Of a DNA stretch of 55,604 bases, positions 1 to 8,438 are shown piece after piece. Source of the stretch: Bordetella ansorpii (GTDB lineage: Bacteria > Pseudomonadota > Gammaproteobacteria > Burkholderiales > Burkholderiaceae_B); assembly GCF_900078315.1 (NCBI RefSeq), contig NZ_FKBS01000017.1:1-55604 (forward strand), written 5' to 3'. A program made the translations under genes and the position numbers. Numbering within the stretch: the first letter of the stretch is position 1; each line of letters opens with the position of its first letter. The notes under the pieces are model-generated. The model saw nothing but the letters and a program-made list of their open reading frames with translations. It was not told the DNA's origin and ran no database searches.

Positions 1-1116
1 CGAGGCGGCGGTCTGCTCCAGCGAAGCGGCCTGCTGCTCGGTGCGGCTGGACAGGTCGGTATTGCCCGCCGAGATTTCCTGCGAACCCACGTTGATCTCG
101 TCCACGCCGCGGCGCACGATGCCCACCGTGCGCGTCAGGCTTTCCTGCATGCGCTTGAGCGCGGCAAACAACTGGCCGATTTCGTTGTTGCTGCGCATCT
201 CGACCCGCGTGGCCAGATCGCCCGCGGCAATGCGGTCGAACTGGATGCCGGCTTCCTTCAGCGGACGCAACACGCGGCCGCGCAGGAAAAGGTAGGTCAT
301 GAAGACCAGCACCGCTGCCACGAAGGCGCCCAGCGCGACGGCGCCCAGGATGTATTGGTAGCGGGTCTCGGCCATGCCGTAGGCCTCGTCCAACTGCGCG
401 GACCGCCAGGTATCGAAAGCATCGATCGAGCGCTGGAACCGCGCCTGCGGCGCATCGATCGCGCCTTCCACCTGCTTGCTGTAGCCGGCCAGATCGCCCT
501 TCTGGAGCAGCGCCGCCATGGGAGCGATGCTTTGCGTCAAGGCGCGATAGGACTGCTCGAATTCATTCAGGACCGCCTCGGCGGCCTCGGTCTTGGGCAA
601 AGCCTGATAACGCTCGAACTCGGCCTGCGCACGCTTGAGTCCGTCCTGGGCGCGCTGCGCCATGGCGGCGGCCGGGCCAGCGCCGCCCGACGGCAGCGAC
701 GGGGCGATGGCCGCGGGAACGGCCACCGGCGCGGGCGCGGCCGGCGGGGCCGCCCCGTCGACGGCGGGAATGGCCACCTGGGCGGCAAACGCCGCCGTGG
801 CCGCGTTGGCCGCGTCGATGGCCGTCTTGGTCTGTGCGACCTGGGCCGCCTGGGCGGTTTCCAGCGCCTGCACCGTCAAGCCGTACTGGGCGACGGCGCC
901 ACGGCTCAGGGCGATCACGGCCTCTTTGGTACTGTCGACCACGCGGCCCATGGCGCCGTCGATGTCCTCGGTACGCTTGAGCGATGCCGTGGTCTCATTG
1001 CCCAGGTGCAGGGAGAAGACCCCCAGCACCGCGCCGATGACCAGCAGAAAGGAGAAAAAGCCCAGCACGCCCAACAGGCTGCTGCGGATGGACAGGTTTG
1101 CCAAGATATTGCGCAT
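1..1116 (-). CDS. Methyl-accepting chemotaxis protein (C-terminus outside window)
   Basis: The 372 visible codons are the N-terminal part of a chemoreceptor; the signalling tip that contacts CheW and CheA lies beyond the left edge. Reading from the ATG at 1116 (MRNILANLSIRSS), a first membrane helix covers about residues 13-35, a periplasmic sensor domain follows, a second helix covers about 254-276, a HAMP linker comes next, and the start of the cytoplasmic methylation helix (SSRTEQQAASLEQTAAS) is cut off at base 1. The sensor domain carries an unusual Ala/Pro-rich stretch at about residues 114-150, which breaks up an otherwise four-helix-bundle-like region. The gene is last in the visible flhDC-motAB-cheAW series, 81 bases after cheW. 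It is certainly an MCP; the ligand is unknown. Confidence 0.93.
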   Translation of the reverse strand, partial: MRNILANLSIRSSLLGVLGFFSFLLVIGAVLGVFSLHLGNETTASLKRTEDIDGAMGRVVDSTKEAVIALSRGAVAQYGLTVQALETAQAAQVAQTKTAIDAANAATAAFAAQVAIPAVDGAAPPAAPAPVAVPAAIAPSLPSGGAGPAAAMAQRAQDGLKRAQAEFERYQALPKTEAAEAVLNEFEQSYRALTQSIAPMAALLQKGDLAGYSKQVEGAIDAPQARFQRSIDAFDTWRSAQLDEAYGMAETRYQYILGAVALGAFVAAVLVFMTYLFLRGRVLRPLKEAGIQFDRIAAGDLATRVEMRSNNEIGQLFAALKRMQESLTRTVGIVRRGVDEINVGSQEISAGNTDLSSRTEQQAASLEQTAAS

Positions 1117-1197
1117 GATGTTTATCAATCCCGGACCGCGGTTGCTGCCATGCGCCGGGCGCGGGGTTCAAGCCGCCCCGTCCCTGCGCTGATGGGC

Positions 1198-1698
1198 TCA
1201 GGAAGCCACTTTCTCGACCAACGCCATTTCGTCGCTGGTCATCAGACGTTCGATGTCGACGAGAATCAGCATGCGCTCGTCCACCGTACCCAGGCCGGTC
1301 AGGTACTCGGTCGACAGCGTGGCGCCGAACTCGGGCGCCGGACGGATCTGGCCGGCATTCAGCATCAGCACGTCCGACACGCCATCGACCACGATGCCGA
1401 CCACGCGGCGATCGAGGTTCAGGATGATGACGACGGTCTGCTCGTTGTATTCGACGCGACCCAGGTTGAACTTGATGCGCAGGTCGACGATCGGAACGAT
1501 GATGCCGCGCAGGTTCGTCACCCCCTTGATGAAGGGCGGCACGTTGGCGATGCGCGTGACCGCGTTCGCATCGTAGCCGCGGATTTCCTGCACCTTCAGG
1601 ATGTCGATCCCGTACTCTTCTTCGCCCAGCGTGAACACCAGGAATTCGCTACCCTGATCTTCGACGCGCGTCGCCTGGGTTTGCGGTTTGGCTGCCAT
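1198..1698 (-). CDS. cheW: Chemotaxis coupling protein CheW
   Basis: This 166-residue single-domain CheW links chemoreceptors to the CheA kinase in the cytoplasmic polar array. The CheW beta-barrel fold is recognisable from [21 protein letters not shown] at about residues 19-39, [15 protein letters not shown] near 60-75 and the VDGVSDVL segment near 104-111, all classic CheW signatures. Length is typical of the family. The ATG at 1698 begins 12 bases after the cheA stop codon, so it is probably translated from the same message. Nothing unusual is seen. Confidence 0.97.
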   Translation of the reverse strand: MAAKPQTQATRVEDQGSEFLVFTLGEEEYGIDILKVQEIRGYDANAVTRIANVPPFIKGVTNLRGIIVPIVDLRIKFNLGRVEYNEQTVVIILNLDRRVVGIVVDGVSDVLMLNAGQIRPAPEFGATLSTEYLTGLGTVDERMLILVDIERLMTSDEMALVEKVAS

Positions 1699-1710
1699 GG
1701 TCTTGCTCCC

Positions 1711-3819
1711 TCAGTTCAGGATGGCTTCGGGCTGGGCCCATTTCTCGCGATTGGCCCGCGCCAGTGCGAATACATCGACGATCAGCGCCACGCTGCCGTC
1801 GCCAAGAATAGTGGCCGCCGAGATGCCCGGCACCTTGCGGTAATTGGCTTCGAGGTTCTTCACCACGACCTGGTGCTGGCCGACCAGATGGTCCACCAGC
1901 AGCGCGAAGCGGCGATCCTCGGCGGTCATGATGACGGCGATGGCCTGGGTGGGATCGGCCTGTGCGGCGCCCACGGAGAACACGCGGTGCATCTCGACCA
2001 GCGGCAGGTACTCGCCGCGCACGTGCATCACGCGCTCGTTGCCCGCCACCGTGTACAGTTGGTCTTCCGTCGGCTGCAGCGATTCGGTCACGTGGTTCAG
2101 CGGCAGGATGAAGGTCTCTTCGCCCACCCGCACCGACATGCCGTCGAGGATGGCCAGCGTCAGCGGCAGCACGATGCGCGTGGTGGTGCCCTTGCCCGTC
2201 TCGCTGGACAACTGCACGTGGCCGCCCATGTCCTGGATGTTGCGGCGCACGACGTCCATGCCCACGCCTCGGCCGGAAATGTCGGTAATCTGCTCGGCGG
2301 TGGAGAAACCCGGCGCGAAGATCAGTTGCCAGACTTCATCGTCGGGCATGTTCTCGTTCACGGCCATGCCCTGCGACAGCGCCTTCTTCAGGATGCGCTC
2401 GCGGTTCAGGCCGCCACCGTCGTCGCTGACCTCGATGACGATGTTGCCGCCGTTGTGCTGGGCCGACAGCACCAGTTGGCCCGTGGGCTCCTTGCCGGCG
2501 GCGACGCGCTTCTCGGGCGTTTCGATGCCGTGGTCCAGGCTGTTACGCACCAGATGGGTCAGCGGATCGATGATGCGTTCGATCAGGCTCTTGTCCAGTT
2601 CGGTGGCGCGGCCGTAGGTCTGCAGCTCGATCTGCTTGCCCATCTTGCCGGCGATGTCGCGCACCAGGCGGGGGAAGCGGCTGAAAACATAATCCATCGG
2701 CATCATGCGGATGGACATCACGGATTCCTGCAGGTCGCGCGCGTTGCGCTCGAGCTGTTCCATGCCGTTGAGCAGCCGGTCGTGCAGCACCGGATCCAGC
2801 GACGAGGCCTGCTGCGCCAGCATGGCCTGCGTGATGACCAGTTCGCCCACCAGGTTGATGATCTGGTCGACCTTCTCGACCCCCACGCGGATGGAGGTGG
2901 ATTCCTTGTCGGCGTGCTGTGCGGCCGGGGCGCGCGCGGCACGCGCCGGCGCCGCGGCGGCGGGCGCGGCCGCCTCGGCAGCAGGGGCAACGGGCGCGGC
3001 GGGCGCGAAGCTGGCAGCGGCCTGCTCGAATTGCTCGAGCACACCGGCGTCGGCCGCGGCCGGGGCGGCTTGCGCCGGCGCGGCCTCGTGCGAGACTTCG
3101 AGCTGATCGGAATCGATGATGAAGCAGCAGACGGCTTCGATGTCGGCCGCCGAGCAGGTCGTCTGCACCCACACGGTCAGCGCGCCGCCGCTGTGGTCGC
3201 TGGCCAGCACGTTGCCCAGGTTGCCCATCTCCTCGAGCAGCGAGGCGGCATCCTTGTCGGACACCTTGCTGATGCGCACCCTGGTGGGCAGATCGCCGGC
3301 GGACTGCTGCACGGGTTCGGCCGCAACTGGCTCGGGAGCCGGCGCGGCCACGGGTGCGGGAGCGGGCGGCACGACCGCGGCGGGAGCCGCCGCCGGTTGC
3401 GCCGGCGCGGCGGCGTGACCGTCTTCAAGGGCCAGTTGCCGCAACACGGCGCAGATACGCTCGAATACGGCCTCGTCGGGTTCCTCGGACGACCGGTAGG
3501 CGTCCAACTGGCTCTTCAGCACGTCCTTCGTCTCCAGGAAAGTATCTACCATGTCGACGCGCAGCGCCATCTCACCCCGCCGGATGGCATCCAGCAGGTT
3601 TTCGAGCAGGTGGGTGGTTCCGGCCAGCTTCTGAAAGCAGCCGAAGGTCGCCGCGCCACCCTTGATGGAGTGGGCGGCACGAAAAATCGCATTCAGCTGT
3701 TCGATGTCGGGCGCTTGCACGTCCAGCTCGAGCAGCAGTTGCTCCATTTGGGCCAGCAGTTCGTCCGCTTCATCGAAGAAGGTTTCGTAGAACTGACTGA
3801 GGTCCAGGCCAGAACTCAT
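1711..3819 (-). CDS. cheA: Chemotaxis histidine kinase CheA
   Basis: This 702-residue kinase phosphorylates response regulators according to receptor state. Domains in order: P1 phosphotransfer domain with the phospho-acceptor His50 in AAHSIKGGAATFG; an Ala/Pro-rich linker near 140-170; a second beta-alpha domain (RVRISKVSDKDAASLLEEMG) that would be the P2 response-regulator docking region; another Ala-rich linker; the P3 dimerisation domain (about 310-370); the P4 ATPase with N-box HLVRNSLDHGIE, G1 SDDGGG and G2 GRGVGMD; and the C-terminal CheW-like P5 domain. Length is normal for beta- and gammaproteobacterial CheA. It sits between the receiver-domain gene and cheW. Confidence 0.97.
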   Translation of the reverse strand: MSSGLDLSQFYETFFDEADELLAQMEQLLLELDVQAPDIEQLNAIFRAAHSIKGGAATFGCFQKLAGTTHLLENLLDAIRRGEMALRVDMVDTFLETKDVLKSQLDAYRSSEEPDEAVFERICAVLRQLALEDGHAAAPAQPAAAPAAVVPPAPAPVAAPAPEPVAAEPVQQSAGDLPTRVRISKVSDKDAASLLEEMGNLGNVLASDHSGGALTVWVQTTCSAADIEAVCCFIIDSDQLEVSHEAAPAQAAPAAADAGVLEQFEQAAASFAPAAPVAPAAEAAAPAAAAPARAARAPAAQHADKESTSIRVGVEKVDQIINLVGELVITQAMLAQQASSLDPVLHDRLLNGMEQLERNARDLQESVMSIRMMPMDYVFSRFPRLVRDIAGKMGKQIELQTYGRATELDKSLIERIIDPLTHLVRNSLDHGIETPEKRVAAGKEPTGQLVLSAQHNGGNIVIEVSDDGGGLNRERILKKALSQGMAVNENMPDDEVWQLIFAPGFSTAEQITDISGRGVGMDVVRRNIQDMGGHVQLSSETGKGTTTRIVLPLTLAILDGMSVRVGEETFILPLNHVTESLQPTEDQLYTVAGNERVMHVRGEYLPLVEMHRVFSVGAAQADPTQAIAVIMTAEDRRFALLVDHLVGQHQVVVKNLEANYRKVPGISAATILGDGSVALIVDVFALARANREKWAQPEAILN

Positions 3820-3847
3820 GACAGGTGTTTACCTTATGTGAACCTGA

Positions 3848-4228
3848 TCAATCCTGCGGCGTCTCGCCCAGCAGTTCCGCGGCCAACTCGACCAGCACCT
3901 GCGGGTCGAGCGGCTTGTTCAGCCATCCGCTGACGCCCAATTCGCGGGCGGCGGACTTGCTGATGTCGTCTTCTTCGGTGGTCAGCACGAGCACCGGAGT
4001 ATGTTGATACTGAGGCTGCTCGCGCAGGCCCCGGATCAGGCCCAGGCCGCCCATGACAGGCATGTTCCAGTCGCTGACCACCAAGTCCACCTGGCTGGTC
4101 TGCGCCAGCGCCAGGGCTTCCTGGCCGTCTTTGGCCGCCAGCACCTGCCACCCGGCCTGCGACAGCACCGTCTTGACGATCATGCGCATGGTCGTCGAAT
4201 CGTCGGCCACCAGAATCGTGGATGTCAT
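3848..4228 (-). CDS. CheY-like single-domain response regulator
   Basis: This 126-residue protein is only a receiver domain. It has the acidic pair Asp9/Asp10 (LVADDSTTMR), the phospho-acceptor Asp53 (VVSDWNMPVMGG), Thr83 and Lys105 in the NKP motif, so all catalytic residues are in place. No output domain is present. It lies 7 bases after motB and 28 bases before cheA, so it is co-transcribed with the motor and kinase genes and is expected to be phosphorylated by CheA. It could be the flagellar switch-binding CheY itself or a phosphate sink; a second CheY may be encoded outside the window, so no symbol is given. Confidence 0.93.
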   Translation of the reverse strand: MTSTILVADDSTTMRMIVKTVLSQAGWQVLAAKDGQEALALAQTSQVDLVVSDWNMPVMGGLGLIRGLREQPQYQHTPVLVLTTEEDDISKSAARELGVSGWLNKPLDPQVLVELAAELLGETPQD

Positions 4229-4236
4229 TGTTCTTC

Positions 4237-5181
4237 CTATTGCTTCGCCGGCGTGTCCGCGCCGGATTGCGGAGTCAGCGCCTGCCCGACCTGCTGAGCG
4301 CTACCGGCAGTGACGTCGGCGGCGGCCGCATTCTCGGACTCGAGGCGGCGCTGGGTGGCCTCGTTCAGTACCACCAAGCTGATGCGGCGGTTAACGGCAG
4401 CGTAGGGGTCATCCTTAACCAGGCTCATGCTGGAAGCCAGCCCCTGTATGCGAATGACCTTGCCTTCGTTCATGCCGCCCGCCACCAGTTCCTGGCGCGA
4501 CGCATTGGCGCGGTCGGCGGAGAGCTCCCAGTTGCTGTAGGCGCGCTCGCCGCGGGCGTACTGCGTGGCGTCGGTATGGCCCGCGATGCTGACCTTGTTG
4601 GGCAGTTCGTTCAGCACGGGCCCCAGCTCGCGCAGGATGTCACGCATGTACGGCTTGACCTCGGCGCTGCCGGTGGCGAACATGGGCCGGTTCTGGCTGT
4701 CGACGATCTGCACGCGCAGCCCTTCGGTCGTGATGTCGATCAGTAGCTGCGGACGGAACTTCTGCAGCACCGGGCTGCTTTCGATGACGTTCTCCAGCCG
4801 CTGGCGCAGACGCTCCAGGCGATGCCGGTCGCGGCGCTCGGCATCGGCGTTGATGACCTGTGCCTGCGTGCGCGTGCCTTGCGCGCGGCGGATCTCGCCC
4901 TCGTCGCGCAGGGTGTCGGGGCCACCGCCCGGAATCGCGCTGCGCTCGGCCGAATTCTTCGGGCCACCGGCGATCGCCACGCTCAGGGGCATCCTGAAGT
5001 AGTCGGCGATGCCCTTCAACTCTTCGCGCGGCACGATGCTGATCAGCCACATGACCAGGAAGAAAGCCATCAGCGCGGTGATGAAGTCGGCGTAGGCGAT
5101 CTTCCAGCTGCCGCCGTGATGCGCTTCCCCGTGCGATTTCTTGCGCCGGATGACGACGCGGTGATTATTGACGGTGCTCAT
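4237..5181 (-). CDS. motB: Flagellar motor stator protein MotB
   Basis: MotB forms the proton-conducting stator with MotA and anchors it to peptidoglycan. The 314-residue protein has a short basic cytoplasmic start, a single membrane helix at about residues 28-50 containing the proton-binding Asp32 (IAYADFITALMAFF), a plug/linker region, and a C-terminal OmpA-like peptidoglycan-binding domain (SIAGHTDATQYARGERAY, then NWELSADRANASRQEL). Length is usual for the family. It begins 25 bases after motA. Expression is expected to follow FlhDC. Confidence 0.97.
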   Translation of the reverse strand: MSTVNNHRVVIRRKKSHGEAHHGGSWKIAYADFITALMAFFLVMWLISIVPREELKGIADYFRMPLSVAIAGGPKNSAERSAIPGGGPDTLRDEGEIRRAQGTRTQAQVINADAERRDRHRLERLRQRLENVIESSPVLQKFRPQLLIDITTEGLRVQIVDSQNRPMFATGSAEVKPYMRDILRELGPVLNELPNKVSIAGHTDATQYARGERAYSNWELSADRANASRQELVAGGMNEGKVIRIQGLASSMSLVKDDPYAAVNRRISLVVLNEATQRRLESENAAAADVTAGSAQQVGQALTPQSGADTPAKQ

Positions 5182-5206
5182 GGCGGCGTGTCTTTATTCA
5201 GGCTGA

Positions 5207-6079
5207 TCAGGCACGGCCCGGAGCGGCCTTGGCCTGGCGCACGTGCTCTTCGAGTTCGCTGAACGTGGGACGCACGGCGGAGAACAGCACCTTGCGGCCG
5301 AATTCGACGGCCAATTGCGGCGGATAACCATTCATGCTGGCCAGCAGCGTGACCTTGATGCACTCCAGCACCTTGATGGACTCGGCGGTGCGGCGCTCGA
5401 TCTGCGAGGCCAGCGGACCGACGAAGCCATACGAAAGCAGAATGCCCAGGAACGTACCGACCATCGCCTTGGAGATCAGGTCGCCCAGGATGGCGGGAGG
5501 CTGGTCGACGGCGGCCAGCGCCTTGATCACGCCCAGCACCGCGGCCACGATACCGAATGCCGGCAGGCCGTCGGCCACGGCGCGCAACGCATGTATCGGC
5601 ACTTCCTGCTCGTGGCGGTAGGTATCGATTTCCTCGTCCATCAGCGTTTCGATCTCGAACGAGCTCATGTTGCCGCTTATCATGATGCGCAGATAGTCGG
5701 TGATGAATTCCATCAACTTCTCGTCGCGCGCGATGCCGGGATACTCGCTGAAGATCGGGCTGGAGGCCGGGTCCTCGATGTGCGATTCGATCGCCATCAG
5801 GCCTTCGCGCCGCGCCTTGTTCAGCAACACGTACAGCAGCGCCATGAGCTCCATGTACACCTGCTTGCTGTACGGCGACCCCTTCAGGGCCTTGGGCAGC
5901 GATTCCTTGACCAGCACCAGCGACTTCTTGCTGTTGCCGGCCACGAAAGCGCCGAGCGCCGCGCCCGCGATCAGCACGACCTCGAACGGCTGGTACAGCG
6001 CGCCGAGGTGGCCACCCATGGCCACGAAGCTGCCGACCACGGAGCCGATGACCACCAAATAACCGATAACAATCAACAC
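5207..6079 (-). CDS. motA: Flagellar motor stator protein MotA
   Basis: MotA is the torque-generating stator subunit, with four membrane helices and a large cytoplasmic loop. I place the start at the GTG at 6079, giving 290 residues that begin with VLIVIGYLVVIGSVVG, which matches the family N-terminus; AGGGG-type ribosome binding bases lie just upstream. Reading further upstream adds 22 residues without family resemblance. The helices after the cytoplasmic loop contain the conserved proline segment GLPAFGIVAAVLGVI. A 126-base gap separates it from flhC; this gap holds a small hairpin (6136-6154) and may contain a flagellar-class promoter I could not identify with confidence. Confidence 0.95.
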   Translation of the reverse strand: MLIVIGYLVVIGSVVGSFVAMGGHLGALYQPFEVVLIAGAALGAFVAGNSKKSLVLVKESLPKALKGSPYSKQVYMELMALLYVLLNKARREGLMAIESHIEDPASSPIFSEYPGIARDEKLMEFITDYLRIMISGNMSSFEIETLMDEEIDTYRHEQEVPIHALRAVADGLPAFGIVAAVLGVIKALAAVDQPPAILGDLISKAMVGTFLGILLSYGFVGPLASQIERRTAESIKVLECIKVTLLASMNGYPPQLAVEFGRKVLFSAVRPTFSELEEHVRQAKAAPGRA

Positions 6080-6205
6080 ATTAGGCCCCTGCCAATGTAG
6101 TCCGAACAATCCCGCCGTAATGATCGCCCGCCCCGCCCTCGGCAAAAGCGAGGGTTACGGGGGGTTTTTCGGGCTTCTTGGCGTGTTTGCGCACCCTTAA
6201 GGAAT

Positions 6206-6781
6206 TCAGGAGCGTGCCGTATCCAGGCTGGCCTTGACGGCGGCGCCACGCGCCTTGGCGGCACGGGTCTTGCCTGCGCGAGGAGGCGGACGGCAGATCG
6301 CGCAAACGAAATCGGACTGCGGGTCGTGGGCATGGGCGATGAAATGTCCGCCGCACTGCCTGCAGGCCGACAATTGCAACATGCCGCTATCGAAGAAGCG
6401 CACCAGCATCCAGGCGCGGGTGAAGCTGAGCACTGGCTCGTCGACCGGCGCGCCATCGACCCGGGCGTGCTCGAGGTACAGGCGATAGGCGTCGATGACG
6501 GCCCGGATGCCCTTGCTGGAGGTACGCGTATTGAGGAAAGAAAAGACGTTGTAGAACAACGAGGAATGGATGTTCGGCAGCCAGGTCATGAACCAGTCGA
6601 CCGAAAAGGGCAGCATGCCCTTGGGAGGCGAACAACCGCGGATTTCACGGTAAAGCCTGGCCAGGCGATCATGGCTGAGGCTCGTTTCGGCCTCCAGGAC
6701 CTGCAGGCGGGCCCCCAGCGTAATCATTGCGCTGGCCAGCAGAATTTCGTCCGCTTCCTGCGAAACACTCTTGATTGGCAT
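6206..6781 (-). CDS. flhC: Flagellar master regulator subunit FlhC
   Basis: FlhC with FlhD forms the heterohexamer that binds class II flagellar promoters and recruits sigma-70 RNA polymerase. The 191-residue sequence has the family fold and the zinc-binding cysteines Cys140, Cys143, Cys160 and Cys163 (ACRQCGG and FVCAICRPP). A basic tail rich in Lys/Arg/Ala follows the zinc site. It lies 12 bases downstream of flhD in the same transcript. Confidence 0.97.
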   Translation of the reverse strand: MPIKSVSQEADEILLASAMITLGARLQVLEAETSLSHDRLARLYREIRGCSPPKGMLPFSVDWFMTWLPNIHSSLFYNVFSFLNTRTSSKGIRAVIDAYRLYLEHARVDGAPVDEPVLSFTRAWMLVRFFDSGMLQLSACRQCGGHFIAHAHDPQSDFVCAICRPPPRAGKTRAAKARGAAVKASLDTARS

Positions 6782-6793
6782 GGCAGGCGGCCG

Positions 6794-7117
6794 TCAGGCC
6801 AGTTCTTCGACAGGCTGCTTGGCCAGCAGGATGCTGGCGTGCGCCTGCTGCAACGCGCCACCCAGCACGTCCTGCGTCAACGCCGACAGCAGGCTGTAGT
6901 CGTCGAAACGGAAACGGCAAAGCACGGAACTGGAACTGGCCAGCTTGACCAACTGGGCCGGCGACAGGCGCAGCAGGATGTCGGCGACCTCGGCGCTGAA
7001 GCCCAGGCGGAACATCGAGGCGGCGTGGTCATCACGCAACATGCGCTGGGCCAGCAAAAGATATGACAGATTGACTTCCCGTATATCGGCAAGCAACGAA
7101 CTATCGGCTGTTTTCAC
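6794..7117 (-). CDS. flhD: Flagellar master regulator subunit FlhD
   Basis: FlhD is the partner of FlhC at the top of the flagellar hierarchy. The protein is 107 residues, usual for the family, and contains the conserved helices [16 protein letters not shown] and [20 protein letters not shown]. The start codon is GTG at 7117, preceded at normal spacing by the strong ribosome binding sequence GGAGAG. It is divergent from fliA across a 400-base intergenic region. In Bordetella relatives flhDC is repressed in the Bvg+ phase; no BvgA site was identified here. Confidence 0.96.
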   Translation of the reverse strand: MKTADSSLLADIREVNLSYLLLAQRMLRDDHAASMFRLGFSAEVADILLRLSPAQLVKLASSSSVLCRFRFDDYSLLSALTQDVLGGALQQAHASILLAKQPVEELA

Positions 7118-7517
7118 TTAACTCTCCGAGACCATCGGTGTGGCTGACTTGGGCCCCGCCCCCGCTGACTGATGCGGGCCCCGTCCTAATCTATGCGAAA
7201 TGTGTCATTTCATCGCAAATTGGATTCAATTTACCACGCGATTCGTCAGTTTTTATGACAGTCATGTCAAAAGTTTGAGATAAACAGGCCGACGTGTGAA
7301 CATCGAAACACTAACGTTACATGCATTACGCCACAACATCGGCAAAGCCGTAAACAAGTGCTCAAAAAGTTGCGTCCTTGTCCGAATGAATCGTCGCATT
7401 TCTCCGACAATCTGGTCGAAAGAGACAACCACGCGACCGGCTGTGCAGCGACACGGCCTGTAGTTCGTGTGCAACGCCATGCGCCGCGCACCACGAGCAT
7501 CCGCAGACAGACACCGA
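7118..7517. promoter_or_regulatory. flhD-fliA divergent intergenic region
   Basis: About 400 bases lie between two key flagellar regulators transcribed outward, so both promoters must lie here. The stretch 7190-7275 is markedly A+T-richer than its surroundings. A small inverted repeat TGACA-GTCA-TGTCA is at 7256-7269, a possible regulator site. No convincing -35/-10 pair could be assigned to either gene by eye; no other gene is seen in the gap. Confidence 0.5.
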
Positions 7518-8258
7518 ATGCTTAACGCCGAAGACAGCCTGGTTCAATACGCTCCATTGGTCCGCAAGCTGGCCCTGCAGCTGCTTGCGCGCCTGCCGGC
7601 CAGCGTGCAGCTCGACGACCTGGTCCAGGCCGGCATGATCGGGCTGCTGGACGCCGTCCGCCGGTACCAGGAAAATCCCGATGCGCAGTTCGAGACGTAC
7701 GCCACGGCCCGCATTCGCGGCGCCATGCTGGACGAACTGCGCAGCCAGGATTGGCTGCCCCGCAGCGTGCGCAGCAAGAGCCGCCGCATCGAGACCGCCA
7801 TCCAGCGGCAGGAGCAGATCCTGATGCGCCCGCCCAGCGAGACCGAAGTCGCCGCCGAACTGGGCGTGCCGCTTACCGAATACCGCGACATGCTGGCCGA
7901 TGCCCAGGGCATCCAGATCCTGCACTATGAAGATTTCGGCCGTGAGGGCGAAGGCGACGGCCAATGGCACGACGCCCCCGCCAGCGACCAGGCCACCCCG
8001 CTGGACAGCCTGCTGGCTGGCGACCTGCGCCGCGCGCTCATCCAGGCCATCGACGCCCTGCCCGAACGCGAGAAGCTGCTGATGTCGCTGTGCTATGAAC
8101 AGGGGCTGAACCTGAAAGAGATCGGAGCGGTGCTCAATGTCACCGAGGCGCGCGTTTGCCAGTTGCGGTCGCAGGCCACGGCGCGCATCCGCGCCTATCT
8201 GAAGGCTCAGGCCTGGCAGCACCTGCCGTCCGACGTACATCTGGCTCAGGTGGTCTGA
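7518..8258 (+). CDS. fliA: Flagellar sigma factor FliA (sigma-28)
   Basis: FliA directs RNA polymerase to late flagellar and chemotaxis promoters. From the ATG at 7518 the protein is 246 residues and starts MLNAEDSLVQYAPLVRKLA, matching the family; an upstream in-frame ATG at 7479 would add 13 unrelated residues. Region 2 contains DDLVQAGMIGLLDAVRRY and the RGAMLDELRSQDWLPRSVR signature; region 4 has LPEREKLLMSLCYEQGLNLKEIG followed by the DNA-binding helix NVTEARVCQLRSQA. The ribosome binding site is weak. Its product should recognise the fliC promoter found 180 bases downstream. Confidence 0.96.
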   Translation: MLNAEDSLVQYAPLVRKLALQLLARLPASVQLDDLVQAGMIGLLDAVRRYQENPDAQFETYATARIRGAMLDELRSQDWLPRSVRSKSRRIETAIQRQEQILMRPPSETEVAAELGVPLTEYRDMLADAQGIQILHYEDFGREGEGDGQWHDAPASDQATPLDSLLAGDLRRALIQAIDALPEREKLLMSLCYEQGLNLKEIGAVLNVTEARVCQLRSQATARIRAYLKAQAWQHLPSDVHLAQVV

Positions 8259-8325
8259 TCCGGGGCATCCGGGCGGCAGTTACAAACTCCCCATGAAAAA
8301 TCCTGAATTCCGTGAGCACATGCCC

Positions 8326-8352
8326 TAAAGCTTGCGATCAACGCGCCGTAAC
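8326..8352 (+). promoter_or_regulatory. Sigma-28 promoter of fliC
   Basis: TAAAGCTT (8326-8333), exactly 11 bases, then GCCGTAAC (8345-8352) closely match the sigma-28 consensus TAAAGTTT-N11-GCCGATAA. The element lies 87 bases upstream of the fliC ATG and just downstream of fliA, the gene for its sigma factor. Confidence 0.85.
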
Positions 8353-8438
8353 CCAGGCAGCGGGTCAACAAAGATCCGTTTCGCAGGGCGGCCCGAGCTG
8401 CCCGGTTTGAAGAAGCCTTTCTCTCTTGGGAGCTATTC

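Noticed and set aside
355-3933. A plus-strand open frame of 1192 codons opposite the MCP, cheW and cheA
   Set aside because: It is the antisense shadow of high-G+C genes with clear families; its translation is Arg/His/Gln/Gly-rich without domains.
6136-6154. CCCTCG/CGAGGG hairpin between flhC and motA as a terminator
   Set aside because: The stem is only 6 base pairs and no T run directly follows it; flhDC and motAB may well be co-transcribed.
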